22,042 bases of DNA from Clostridia bacterium (lineage in GTDB: Bacteria > Bacillota > Clostridia > Christensenellales > UBA1242), in assembly GCA_900767835.1 (NCBI GenBank), contig CAAGAO010000015.1, positions 1-22,042 of the forward strand, written 5' to 3'. The position numbers and the translations under genes are program-made. Shown piece after piece: positions 1 through 7,141 of this stretch; positions within the stretch are counted from its first letter, which is position 1; each line of letters begins with the position of its first letter. The notes beneath the pieces were generated by a model. It did not search any database and was not told where the DNA came from. It saw only the letters and a list, made by a program, of their open reading frames with translations.

Positions 1-31
1 AGTTTATTACAAGGAGCGACAAACCAAGCGA

Positions 32-72
32 CAATGCGATAGCATTGGCATTTGAGTTTTCGCGACGATGCC
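32..72. repeat. Small hairpins beside cloverleaf copy 1
   Basis: CAATGC (32-37) pairs with GCATTG (42-47) around a GATA loop, and GGCAT (47-51) can pair with ATGCC (68-72). The two hairpins share base 47 and lie directly beside the cloverleaf element at 77-165. The stretch is richer in G+C than the surrounding sequence and contains GCGAC twice (17-20 region and 28-32). It may be the rest of a longer intergenic repeat that is cut by the window edge. An open plus-strand frame crosses it, but I see no start codon or ribosome binding site, so I do not call a gene. Confidence 0.35.
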
Positions 73-76
73 TAAC

Positions 77-165
77 AAACTATTGGAAGTGTTTGGTTTA
101 TCAAACGAAATTGTGCAAACAATTTCAAAATTTTGATTTTATCAAAATTTTACTTCCTATAGTTT
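77..165 (-). repeat. Cloverleaf-forming intergenic element, copy 1
   Basis: The outer arms AAACTATTGGAAGT (77-90) and ACTTCCTATAGTTT (152-165) pair at 13 of 14 positions. They enclose three back-to-back perfect hairpins: GTTTG/CAAAC (91-106), GAAATTGT/ACAATTTC (107-126) and AAAATTTTGAT/ATCAAAATTTT (127-151), with almost no unpaired bases between them. The whole folds as a four-way junction. On the minus strand it begins 12 bases past the stop codon of the flavoprotein gene, so it would lie in that operon's 3' untranslated region. It has the same hairpin order and length as the element at 5073-5162. It could be a structured RNA, a mobile miniature repeat or a weak terminator; the fold is seen in sequence, the role is not known. 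Confidence 0.7.
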
Positions 166-177
166 ATATTTATAGTT

Positions 178-1392
178 TTATTCAATAGTAACATATATGT
201 CGTCATAAATCAGACTCTTTTCAATAGATAATGTTTGCATTTCGCCTGGATTAACAGCAATAATAAACTTTTCATAAATCTTTTTTTCGCCTGAGTAAAT
301 AACAAATTTTTGTTTAATTATTTTCTTTTTAACTCTAAATTTTAAAGTTAAAGTTCCATTTCCTAAATATATTTTATTAGGAATTACATAAGAAATATCG
401 TCACAATATTTTACATTAACAAAATTATTAGTTTTGTCAAGTTTCCCTAGTGCATAAAGTGCAGCATTTTTGCCTGCATCTTGCGCTTCTAAAGTTACAT
501 TATCAACTAAATCATGGACGTGTAAAAAATTACCACAAGCAAAAAGGCCATCAGAAGTCGATAGTGTATCATCAACAAATACACTATTAGTTTTTTTGTT
601 GATTAGTGCATTTTCTAACAGGTCGGTTTCTGGAATTAAACCAACAGACAATATTATACAATCGCACTCTAAATATTTTTTGCTTTTTTCAATTCGGTTA
701 AAGTTGTCATCAACTTGACCATAATATATACCTTCAACTCGTTCTTTTCCAACTACATCAAAAATAGTGGTAGAGAGGTGTAAAGGGATATTGTAGTCAT
801 TTAAGCATTGAGCAATGTTGCGTTTTAAACCACTTGTTGTTTTATTTATTTCTAGTACGCATAGCACTTTTGCACCCTCATATGTTAAACGTCTAGCCAT
901 AATAAGACCAATATCACCAGAACCTAGTATTACAACTTTTTTCCCAGGAAGTTTACCTTCAATATTTACCATTCTTTGAGCGAGACCAGCAGTATAAATT
1001 CCAGCGGGACGAGTGCCTGTAAGCATTATGTTCCCTTGAGTTCTCTCTCTACACCCCATAGCAAGTATCAGTGCTTTACACTCAAGTGTTTTTTTGCCGT
1101 TTTTGTTCATTATTTCAACTTTTTTACCATCAATTTTAGTGACGAAAGTGTTTAACAGAACATCAATATTGTCATTATCTTCAATAATTTTTCTAAACCT
1201 ATTTGCATATTCAGGTCCAGTTAATTCTTCTTTAAAGTAATGGAGTCCAAAACCATTGTGAATGCATTGATTTAAAATGCCTCCAAGAACATTGTTTCTC
1301 TCAATCAAAACAACTTTAGCACCTTCATTACTTGCAGAAATAGCCGCCTCCATACCAGCAGGTCCACCACCAATAACGATTACATCAAACAT
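178..1392 (-). CDS. FAD/NAD(P)-dependent oxidoreductase, partner of GlpA-like dehydrogenase
   Basis: This 404-residue flavoprotein belongs to the pyridine nucleotide-disulphide oxidoreductase fold. The N-terminal Rossmann motif (VIGGGPAGMEAA, residues 5-16) binds FAD, and a second GxGxxG (VVILGSGDIG, near residue 150) binds NAD(P)H. The stretch GGILNQCIHNGFGLHYF and the C-terminal CGNFLHVHDLVDN segment (FAD contact) are typical of the subfamily encoded next to glpA in anaerobic Firmicutes. There it is presumed to pass electrons from glycerol-3-phosphate or a similar 2-hydroxy substrate. It lies 58 bases downstream of the GlpA-like gene in the same operon, with AAGGAG (complement of 1398-1403) before its ATG. 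The DUF1667 gene that usually follows is not seen before the window edge. Substrate is inferred from context. Confidence 0.85.
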   Translation of the reverse strand: MFDVIVIGGGPAGMEAAISASNEGAKVVLIERNNVLGGILNQCIHNGFGLHYFKEELTGPEYANRFRKIIEDNDNIDVLLNTFVTKIDGKKVEIMNKNGKKTLECKALILAMGCRERTQGNIMLTGTRPAGIYTAGLAQRMVNIEGKLPGKKVVILGSGDIGLIMARRLTYEGAKVLCVLEINKTTSGLKRNIAQCLNDYNIPLHLSTTIFDVVGKERVEGIYYGQVDDNFNRIEKSKKYLECDCIILSVGLIPETDLLENALINKKTNSVFVDDTLSTSDGLFACGNFLHVHDLVDNVTLEAQDAGKNAALYALGKLDKTNNFVNVKYCDDISYVIPNKIYLGNGTLTLKFRVKKKIIKQKFVIYSGEKKIYEKFIIAVNPGEMQTLSIEKSLIYDDIYVTIE

Positions 1393-1450
1393 AAAATCTC
1401 CTTATTTTTGTGTACTATATTACGAAAACCAGTTTTATTATTTAAAAAAT

Positions 1451-2860
1451 TCAATCTTTTATCTCACTAACAAAAATTTCACTATTTGGGTATTCTTTTA
1501 AAACATTAAATTCACTCATTCCGTTTTCTCTAGCAATGATTTTTACAACTTTGTCCATACAAAAGCCACCTTGACATCTACCCATACCAGCCCTTACACG
1601 CCTTTTTATCCCGTCAACTGTCGTAACTTTAATAGGACGGTGTAGGGCATATACTATATCACCTTCAGTTATCATTTCACATTTGCAAATGATTTTCCCA
1701 TATCTTTCATCTAATTTTACCAAATTCTCATAATCCTTTTTTGATAAATCTTTTGCTAAGAAATATGGTTTAATTCTATCAAAAACTACTTCTTCGTTTT
1801 TTAATTCTAATAATTTAACCACATACTCAGCAATTGCGGGAGCACTTGATAGTCCAGGTGAGCATATTCCTGCAATATTGATAACTCTGCTGTTAAGTTT
1901 GCTTTTTTCTACAACAAAATCATCATCAATATATGTCCTTATACCAGCAAATTGCCGTATAGTCTTTTTTAAATTTAAATTATTTATTAAACCAAAGGAT
2001 TTTTCTCTAATTTCGTTAAGTCCACTATTTGTAGTTTTTGTGATTGTGTTACTTTCTTCGGCAGTTGGACCAACAAGTATATTGCCATCAACTGTTGGAG
2101 TAATCAAAATACCTTTTCCTTTTTCACTTGGTAAAGGGAATAGTGTATATTTAACAACATCTTTTTCGCTATGATCTAAGACAAAGTATTCTCCTCGTCT
2201 AAATTTGATATCATATTGCTCGCAGTTTAACATTTTTGCAATATCGTTATAACCAAAACTGCAGGCGTTTATAATTTGCTTTGCTTCAATAATTTCATTA
2301 TTTCCATATATTTCAAAATTTTCAGTTTGCTTAATTTTTTCTGTTTTAAAAAATGTTCTATAATCTCCACCGCAAACAACACCTTCTTCAGCAAGGCATA
2401 TTGTAAGCAAGTAAGGGTTCGTAATTGCGGAATTTTTTGCATAAAGTCCACAAGTAATATTTTCGTTCAAATTATAAATTTTGTTTAGTAAGTCTTTTCG
2501 ATATAAAATTTCCAACTCATTAGGTTTTAAACCATTTTGGATACCTCTTGAATATAATTTTTTAACTATATTCTCGTTATCGCCTAAAACAAAAGCCCCA
2601 ACCTTTTTGTATGGAACACATAATCTTTTGCACATATCTTCATACATTTTACTACCAAGCACATTAAAGCGGGCTTTTAAAGTCCCTGGTTTTGCATCAA
2701 AACCAGCATGCACAATAGCGGAATTTGCTTTGCTTTCGCCAGAAGCAATGTCATTTAATTCTAAAAGAATACATTTTTTCCCGAGTCTACAAAGTTTACT
2801 AAAAACAGCACAACCAACAACACCGCCACCAATTATTGCAAAATCATAAATAGTTTTCAT
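1451..2860 (-). CDS. GlpA-like FAD-dependent dehydrogenase with C-terminal [2Fe-2S] (BFD-like) domain
   Basis: At 469 residues this has the DAO/GlpA architecture. An N-terminal FAD-binding Rossmann motif (IIGGGVVGCAVF, residues 9-20) is followed by the SGESKANSAIVHAGFD segment typical of glycerol-3-phosphate dehydrogenase and L-2-hydroxyglutarate oxidase relatives. The substrate domain includes FRRGEYFVLD and GILITPTVDGNILVGPTAE. A BFD-like C-terminal domain of about 60 residues has a CKC pair and a CQGGFC pair, which should bind a [2Fe-2S] cluster. It probably oxidises glycerol-3-phosphate or a related 2-hydroxy acid and passes electrons to the adjacent flavoprotein. The start is supported by AAGGGG (complement of 2866-2871) and by a promoter at 2881-2909. 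L-2-hydroxyglutarate or another substrate remains possible. Confidence 0.82.
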   Translation of the reverse strand: MKTIYDFAIIGGGVVGCAVFSKLCRLGKKCILLELNDIASGESKANSAIVHAGFDAKPGTLKARFNVLGSKMYEDMCKRLCVPYKKVGAFVLGDNENIVKKLYSRGIQNGLKPNELEILYRKDLLNKIYNLNENITCGLYAKNSAITNPYLLTICLAEEGVVCGGDYRTFFKTEKIKQTENFEIYGNNEIIEAKQIINACSFGYNDIAKMLNCEQYDIKFRRGEYFVLDHSEKDVVKYTLFPLPSEKGKGILITPTVDGNILVGPTAEESNTITKTTNSGLNEIREKSFGLINNLNLKKTIRQFAGIRTYIDDDFVVEKSKLNSRVINIAGICSPGLSSAPAIAEYVVKLLELKNEEVVFDRIKPYFLAKDLSKKDYENLVKLDERYGKIICKCEMITEGDIVYALHRPIKVTTVDGIKRRVRAGMGRCQGGFCMDKVVKIIARENGMSEFNVLKEYPNSEIFVSEIKD

Positions 2861-2880
2861 ATATACCCCTTATTGATTTA

Positions 2881-2909
2881 ATTTTACCATATAAATAATT
2901 ATTTAACAA
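2881..2909 (-). promoter_or_regulatory. Promoter of the flavoprotein operon
   Basis: Read on the minus strand, TTGTTA (complement of 2904-2909) and TAAAAT (complement of 2881-2886) are separated by exactly 17 bases. Transcription would start near 2874, leaving a short leader that holds the AAGGGG ribosome binding site of the gene ending at 2860. Confidence 0.55.
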
Positions 2910-2926
2910 AAAAATATGGGCTCAAA

Positions 2927-2969
2927 AAAGATATTATTTTAAATTAAAAATTAAAAAATTAATATCTTT
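2927..2969. repeat. Inverted repeat in divergent intergenic region
   Basis: AAAGATATTA (2927-2936) and TAATATCTTT (2960-2969) are perfect 10-base complements around an A/T-only loop of 23 bases. The repeat lies between two divergently transcribed units, upstream of both promoters. A regulator binding site or a remnant terminator are both possible. The very low G+C makes chance pairing a real alternative. Confidence 0.35.
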
Positions 2970-3041
2970 ATAAATTTTTTTGTGATAATTGTTAATGTTT
3001 GTGTGTTTTAATATATTGCTCTTAAAAATGATATTAAATAT

Positions 3042-3070
3042 TTGCAAGAATATTAATTAAATGTTATAAT
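3042..3070 (+). promoter_or_regulatory. rsmE promoter, predicting a leaderless mRNA
   Basis: TTGCAA (3042-3047) and a consensus TATAAT (3065-3070) are separated by 17 bases. The predicted start of transcription is 3077-3078, which is the first base of the rsmE ATG. No ribosome binding site precedes that ATG, so the mRNA would be leaderless. Confidence 0.72.
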
Positions 3071-3077
3071 TCAAACT

Positions 3078-3776
3078 ATGAAAAAATTTTTTGCAACAAG
3101 AATAAATGATGAATATGTTTTTGAAGATGACGAACTTGCACACTTTAATGTTTTAAGATGTAGAATTGGAGAGCAAATTGTTTGTCTTGGTAGTGATGGT
3201 TACGATTATTTGTGTGAGATTACTCAAATATCAAAAAAACAAGCGATTGCAAAAATAGTAAGTAAAGAGTTAAACACAAAAAATCCAAAAGTAGACATAA
3301 CTATTTTTCAAGGATTGGTCAAAGGCGAAAAAATTGATTTAATTGTGCAAAAATTAACAGAACTAGGAATCACAAAGCTTGTACCATTTGAAAGTGAATT
3401 TTCGGTTGCAAAAACAAACGACAATAAAATTAATAGGTTAAATAAAATTAGTCTAGAAGCTTGTAAACAATGTGGCAGAAGTGTTCCATTAATTATAGAA
3501 AATACATTAAAATTCAAAGATATGGTCAATAGATTAAAAAATTTTGATATAGTCTTATTTGCAAATGAAAAAAATAAAATTAGAAATTATGACAGAATAT
3601 TGAAGTCACAAAACATTGCCATTATTGTTGGTGGAGAGGGTGGCTTTAGTGATGAAGAAATTGCACAAATAAATAATGCAGGTGTTATTAATTTTGGACT
3701 CGGAGAAAGAATTTTGCGTGCAGAAACTGCTTGTATTGCTTTGGCTAGCATTATAGGTTATATGGTTGATGTTTAA
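3078..3776 (+). CDS. rsmE: 16S rRNA (uracil(1498)-N(3))-methyltransferase RsmE
   Basis: This SPOUT-family enzyme (232 residues, normal length) methylates U1498 of 16S rRNA in the 30S subunit using S-adenosylmethionine. An N-terminal PUA-like segment contains the degenerate LAHFNVLRCRIGE motif. The C-terminal trefoil-knot cofactor site shows GGEGGFSDEEI and the closing motif GLGERILRAETACIALASI. ATG 3078 is the only plausible start: an in-frame stop lies at 3054-3056 and the protein begins as the family expects. There is no Shine-Dalgarno sequence. It sits 11 bases upstream of mtaB, a common Firmicutes pairing (yqeU-yqeV in Bacillus), but the dnaJ and prmA genes that often precede it are replaced here by a divergent flavoprotein operon. 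Confidence 0.95.
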   Translation: MKKFFATRINDEYVFEDDELAHFNVLRCRIGEQIVCLGSDGYDYLCEITQISKKQAIAKIVSKELNTKNPKVDITIFQGLVKGEKIDLIVQKLTELGITKLVPFESEFSVAKTNDNKINRLNKISLEACKQCGRSVPLIIENTLKFKDMVNRLKNFDIVLFANEKNKIRNYDRILKSQNIAIIVGGEGGFSDEEIAQINNAGVINFGLGERILRAETACIALASIIGYMVDV

Positions 3777-3787
3777 AAGAAGGATAA

Positions 3788-5032
3788 ATGAAAATAGTTG
3801 TATATACACTAGGTTGTAAAGTAAATCAATATGAGAGCGAAGGGTTGATTTGTAGCCTTAAAAGTCAAGGTTATGAAGTTTATAGCGAAATAGTACCTGC
3901 TGATATTTATATTCTGAATACTTGTGCTGTTACAAATGAGGCAGAAAAAAAGTCCAGACAAACTATAGCAAAATTTAAGGCAAGCAACCCTAATGCAAAA
4001 GTTTATATTTGTGGTTGTGCATCTCAAAAAAATCCGAAGCAATTTTCCGATATAGATGGTGTGGTTTTGGTTAAAGGTACAGCAAATAAATTAAGTTTAA
4101 TTGATGAGTTTAATAACTCTGGTATTGAGCTTGATGAACTTCCATCTAAATATAATGAAGAATATTATGTTGAACCAACCAAAACAAGAGCATATATTAA
4201 AATTCAAGATGGCTGTAATAATTTTTGTTCGTATTGTATCATTCCATATTTAAGGGGAAGAAGTCGTTCAAGAGATTTAATGAGTATAATTAAAGAAGTT
4301 GATGACTTGTCTAAAAAAGTAAAAGAAATTGTAATTACGGGTATAGATATTACTGATTATAGAATAGATGGTGAAAGAGCATTTGCAAAACTTATTGAAC
4401 AATTATCGCCATATAAAAATATTCGATTTCGTCTAGGCAGTTTAGAACAAGGTTTAATTGATGAAAACTTTTTACTTGCTATGAAAAAAGCAAATATATG
4501 TCCTCATTTCCATTTATCACTTCAAAGTGGTAGTGATGGTGTGTTAAAGAGAATGAATAGAAAATATACTTGTAAGCAATATATGGACTCAATAAAACTT
4601 ATTCGAAAACATTATAAAGATGCATGCATAACTACTGATGTTATAGTTGGTTTTCCAGCGGAAACTGATGATGAGTTTAAACAAACAGTAAAATTTGTTC
4701 AAAAGGTTGGTTTCTATAATATCCACATTTTCCCATACTCTAAACGCAGTGGAACTGTCGCAGAGAAAATGCCACAGGTAGATGGTAAAGTAAAACACGA
4801 AAGAGTGAAAGAACTTTCTTTAATAAATGAAAAATTAAATAAAAAATATATAAATAAGACTAAACACTTTAAGCATACTGTTTTGATTGAAGAATTTGAT
4901 GGCGAATATTATATTGGGCATACAGAAAATTACATAAAATGTTACATTCAAGAAAAATGCGAAATTAATGATTTCGTAGATGTTAAGATTAAAAAGATGT
5001 ATAATGATGGTGCATTGGCAAACAGGGTATAA
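3788..5032 (+). CDS. mtaB: tRNA t6A37 methylthiotransferase MtaB
   Basis: This radical-SAM methylthiotransferase converts t6A37 to ms2t6A in ANN-decoding tRNAs. The N-terminal UPF0004 domain supplies three cluster cysteines in GCKVNQYESEG, NTCAVTNEAE and YICGCASQ. The radical-SAM cluster motif is C143-x3-C147-x2-C150 (DGCNNFCSYC). SLQSGSDGVLKRMNRKYT and DVIVGFPAETDDEF are typical MiaB-family core motifs. A short C-terminal TRAM-like domain (from about residue 365, VLIEEFDGEYYIGHTENY) should bind RNA. At 414 residues it is slightly short for MtaB. The N-terminal signature favours MtaB over MiaB or RimO. It is co-transcribed with rsmE, has a modest AAGGAT site, and is followed by cloverleaf element copy 2. 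Confidence 0.93.
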   Translation: MKIVVYTLGCKVNQYESEGLICSLKSQGYEVYSEIVPADIYILNTCAVTNEAEKKSRQTIAKFKASNPNAKVYICGCASQKNPKQFSDIDGVVLVKGTANKLSLIDEFNNSGIELDELPSKYNEEYYVEPTKTRAYIKIQDGCNNFCSYCIIPYLRGRSRSRDLMSIIKEVDDLSKKVKEIVITGIDITDYRIDGERAFAKLIEQLSPYKNIRFRLGSLEQGLIDENFLLAMKKANICPHFHLSLQSGSDGVLKRMNRKYTCKQYMDSIKLIRKHYKDACITTDVIVGFPAETDDEFKQTVKFVQKVGFYNIHIFPYSKRSGTVAEKMPQVDGKVKHERVKELSLINEKLNKKYINKTKHFKHTVLIEEFDGEYYIGHTENYIKCYIQEKCEINDFVDVKIKKMYNDGALANRV

Positions 5033-5072
5033 TTTATTTTGCTTTTTTGCATTATTTTTACACCACCAAACC

Positions 5073-5162
5073 AAATGCTCGAAAGTAAAATTTTGTTTGA
5101 ACAAAATTTTTAATATTGCTAACGCAATTTGTTTTGCTTGTCGCAAACACTTTCTCGCATTT
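5073..5162 (+). repeat. Cloverleaf-forming intergenic element, copy 2
   Basis: Outer arms AAATGCTCGAAAGT (5073-5086) and ACTTTCTCGCATTT (5149-5162) pair at 12 of 14 positions, interrupted only by a TC/TC internal loop. They enclose AAAATTTTGTT/AACAAAATTTT (5087-5110), ATTGC/GCAAT (5115-5128) and TTTGC/GCAAA (within 5131-5148). The last hairpin closes directly onto the outer stem, giving a compact four-way junction. The element begins 40 bases after the mtaB stop codon and ends about 60 bases before the HIT gene. On the complementary strand the internal loop would be a tandem G-A pair. Hairpin order, total length (90 against 89 bases) and orientation relative to the upstream gene match the element at 77-165. 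Confidence 0.7.
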
Positions 5163-5221
5163 TTATCTAAGCAAACCATAGTACACACAACAAATAAAAA
5201 TTATAAATAAGGAGTATTTAT

Positions 5222-5557
5222 ATGGAAAATTGTATCTTTTGTAAAATCGCTAAAGGAGAAATTAATTCAATAAAGTATTATGAAGATGAAGATTTTTTTA
5301 TTATTGCGGATATTTCGCCTAAAGCAAAAAAACACTATTTAATGATTCCAAAACATCATTACAAATTTCTTGCCGAACAAACCAATGAAGATAATAAAGT
5401 GCTTGCAAAAATGTTTGCAAAACTTCCTGAACTTGCAAAAGAGTTAGGTTTAGAAAATGGATACAGAATAATAATTAATCAGGGCGATGATGGTTGCCAA
5501 GAAGTTCCACATCTTCACGTGCATATTTTAGGTGGCGAAAAGTTAAATAATTTTTAA
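5222..5557 (+). CDS. HIT-family nucleotide hydrolase/transferase (HinT-like)
   Basis: At 111 residues this is a typical small histidine-triad protein, a purine nucleoside phosphoramidase or adenylyl-conjugate hydrolase acting in the cytosol. It begins with CIFCKI, the usual N-terminal start of the family. The active-site triad is H97-L-H99-V-H101 followed by ILGG, where the middle histidine forms the covalent nucleotidyl intermediate. AAGGAG (5210-5215 region) precedes ATG 5222. A HIT gene after mtaB is a common clostridial arrangement. No convincing promoter was found between the cloverleaf element and the gene, so it may be read through from rsmE-mtaB. The exact physiological substrate cannot be assigned. 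Confidence 0.92.
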   Translation: MENCIFCKIAKGEINSIKYYEDEDFFIIADISPKAKKHYLMIPKHHYKFLAEQTNEDNKVLAKMFAKLPELAKELGLENGYRIIINQGDDGCQEVPHLHVHILGGEKLNNF

Positions 5558-5583
5558 TAAAAAAGCAAGTATATTCTAATTGC

Positions 5584-5612
5584 TTGCAAAAAAAATATCA
5601 TTGTTGTAAAAT
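5584..5612 (+). promoter_or_regulatory. Promoter of the RNA methyltransferase gene, predicting a leaderless mRNA
   Basis: TTGCAA (5584-5589) and TAAAAT (5607-5612) have a 17-base spacer. Transcription should begin near 5619, two bases before ATG 5621, which lacks a ribosome binding site. The -35 box is identical to the one upstream of rsmE. It overlaps the 3' arm of a weak 5-base-pair hairpin (GCAAG 5565-5569, CTTGC 5583-5587) located after the HIT gene. Confidence 0.6.
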
Positions 5613-5620
5613 ACATTTGT

Positions 5621-6361
5621 ATGATTTTGACATCTATGCAAAATGAAAAGGTTAAAATGTTAAAAAAACTAATGGCGGATAAGTCGTTGGTGTTTTTTGA
5701 TAATCCAAAACTAATTCAAGAAGCGTATAGTGCAGGACATAACATTTTATATATAATAAAAAAGGAAGGCTATGTCGGTAAAACCGACTATGGTGGAGAG
5801 GTTGTTGAAGTAACTGAAAATGTATTTAATTCTTTTTCAACAACAGTCAACTCGCAAGGGTTAATAGGTGTCGTTAAGTTTAAAATTGAAGAATGCCAAA
5901 AACCATTAGGAAATTTTTTAGTACTAGATGAGTTGCAAGACCCAGGAAATGTAGGCACATTACTTCGTTCAGCTTTAGGTGCCAACTTTTTAGACATATA
6001 TCTTTTAGATACAGTAAAAGTCAATAATGATAAATTGATTCGTTCATCAATGGGTGCTGTGTTTAAACTTCGTATATACCAAATGCAAAAATCACAGTTT
6101 TTAGAGGAATATAAGAGTTGGCATATTCCATTACTCATATGTGATATGAATGGTGATGACATTTTCAAAACAAATATTGCTTGTCCGGTCGGGATAGTTG
6201 TTGGAAATGAGGGTAATGGTATATCCAAAGAAATAAAATCTATAGCTACTAGTGTGGTAAAAATACCTATGCGCAATAATTTAGAAAGTTTAAATGCTGG
6301 TGTCAGTGGAAGTATAATTATGTATGCTATAGATAATCAAAATATAAATATAAATAAATAA
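5621..6361 (+). CDS. TrmH/SpoU-family RNA 2'-O-ribose methyltransferase
   Basis: This 246-residue SPOUT methyltransferase uses S-adenosylmethionine to methylate a ribose in rRNA or tRNA. The start MILTSMQNEKVKMLKKL matches the substrate-binding N-terminal domain of the family. The three SpoU knot motifs are present: LDELQDPGNVGTLLRSALG (motif 1), GIVVGNEGNGIS (motif 2) and IPMRNNLESLNAGVSGSIIM (motif 3), including the conserved N, R, E and the SLN-VS core. In Firmicutes such genes often lie near pheST and act on 23S rRNA; the target here is unknown. The next gene, yebC, begins 36 bases downstream with its own strong ribosome binding site and may share the transcript. Confidence 0.9.
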   Translation: MILTSMQNEKVKMLKKLMADKSLVFFDNPKLIQEAYSAGHNILYIIKKEGYVGKTDYGGEVVEVTENVFNSFSTTVNSQGLIGVVKFKIEECQKPLGNFLVLDELQDPGNVGTLLRSALGANFLDIYLLDTVKVNNDKLIRSSMGAVFKLRIYQMQKSQFLEEYKSWHIPLLICDMNGDDIFKTNIACPVGIVVGNEGNGISKEIKSIATSVVKIPMRNNLESLNAGVSGSIIMYAIDNQNININK

Positions 6362-6397
6362 TAAAAAAGATAAATTTAATAATAAGGAGAAAATAAT

Positions 6398-7141
6398 ATG
6401 TCTGGTCATTCAAAATGGCACAATATTCAAGCAAAAAAAGGTAAAACCGATGCCGTAAGAGGTAAAATTTTTACAAAAATAGGTCGTGAAATCGCAGTAT
6501 GCGTAAAATTAGGCGGTGCAGACCCAAACACAAATAGCAAATTAAAAGATTTAATCGCAAAGGCAAAATCAAATAATATGCCAAATGATTCAATTCAAAG
6601 AAGTATAAAAAAGGCAGCAGGCGAAACAGATTCTGTAAACTATGAAGAAAAAACATATGAAGGATATGGTGTTGGTGGGACAGCAGTTATAGTTAGAACT
6701 TTAACCGACAATATTAATAGAACAAGTGGTGATGTTCGTCACGCATTTGATAAACACGCAGGTAATTTAGGTGCAAATGGTTGCGTGTCATATATGTTCA
6801 AAAACAAAGGTATTATAGTCGTTGAAAAAAATATTGATACTGATGTCGATGAAGTTATGATGCAAGCATTAGATTTAGGTGCTTTAGATGTTGTTGAAGA
6901 TGATGATTGTATCACTATTGAAACAGAACCATCAAATGTTAGCGATATTGCTGAGAAACTATCGAATGCTGGTTTAAATGTGCTTTCTTACGAGGCAACT
7001 TTAGTTCCAGATAACTATATAGACTTAGATGAAAAACAACTTGCAACTTTCCAAAAAATGCTAGATATGTTGGAAGATAATGATGATGTACAAGAAGTAA
7101 TTCATAATGTTAATTTACCAGAAGAAAATGAAGAAGAATAA
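6398..7141 (+). CDS. yebC: YebC/PmpR-family regulatory/translation protein
   Basis: This is a full-length YebC/PmpR/TACO1 protein (247 residues). It starts with the nearly invariant MSGHSKWHNIQAKKGKTDA, followed by GKIFTKIGREI and the YEGYGVGGTAVIVRTLTDN segment. Members have been described as DNA-binding transcriptional regulators and as translation factors that help ribosomes at difficult peptide stretches; the sequence does not decide between them. The C-terminus is acidic (EDNDDVQEV, EENEEE). AAGGAG at 6383-6388 sets the start. The position directly before ruvC is the classical bacterial order. A 144-base, almost entirely A/T spacer separates it from ruvC. Confidence 0.95.
   Translation: MSGHSKWHNIQAKKGKTDAVRGKIFTKIGREIAVCVKLGGADPNTNSKLKDLIAKAKSNNMPNDSIQRSIKKAAGETDSVNYEEKTYEGYGVGGTAVIVRTLTDNINRTSGDVRHAFDKHAGNLGANGCVSYMFKNKGIIVVEKNIDTDVDEVMMQALDLGALDVVEDDDCITIETEPSNVSDIAEKLSNAGLNVLSYEATLVPDNYIDLDEKQLATFQKMLDMLEDNDDVQEVIHNVNLPEENEEE

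Noticed and set aside
3..188. Plus-strand open frame across the cloverleaf element, ending in TAG at 186-188
   Set aside because: No start codon or ribosome binding site is visible, it overlaps the end of the minus-strand flavoprotein gene, and the sequence is explained by paired arms. It could still be the tail of a gene cut by the edge, but nothing in the residues suggests a family.
5073..5162. tRNA or tmRNA-like gene
   Set aside because: The four-way fold has no D-arm or T-arm consensus, no seven-base anticodon loop and no CCA-end acceptor; arm lengths differ from tRNA.
4835..5210. Open frames on both strands across the mtaB end and cloverleaf copy 2
   Set aside because: They overlap mtaB coding sequence and the structured repeat, lack ribosome binding sites, and encode low-complexity, cysteine-rich sequence with no motif.
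5563..5590. Hairpin AAGCAA/TTGCTT after the HIT gene as a terminator
   Set aside because: Only five to six pairs, and an A run instead of a T run follows on the plus strand. It may be incidental to the promoter that overlaps it.
5788..6276. 162-codon minus-strand frame opposite the RNA methyltransferase gene
   Set aside because: The plus-strand protein has all SpoU motifs; the opposite frame has no start signal and no recognisable fold.
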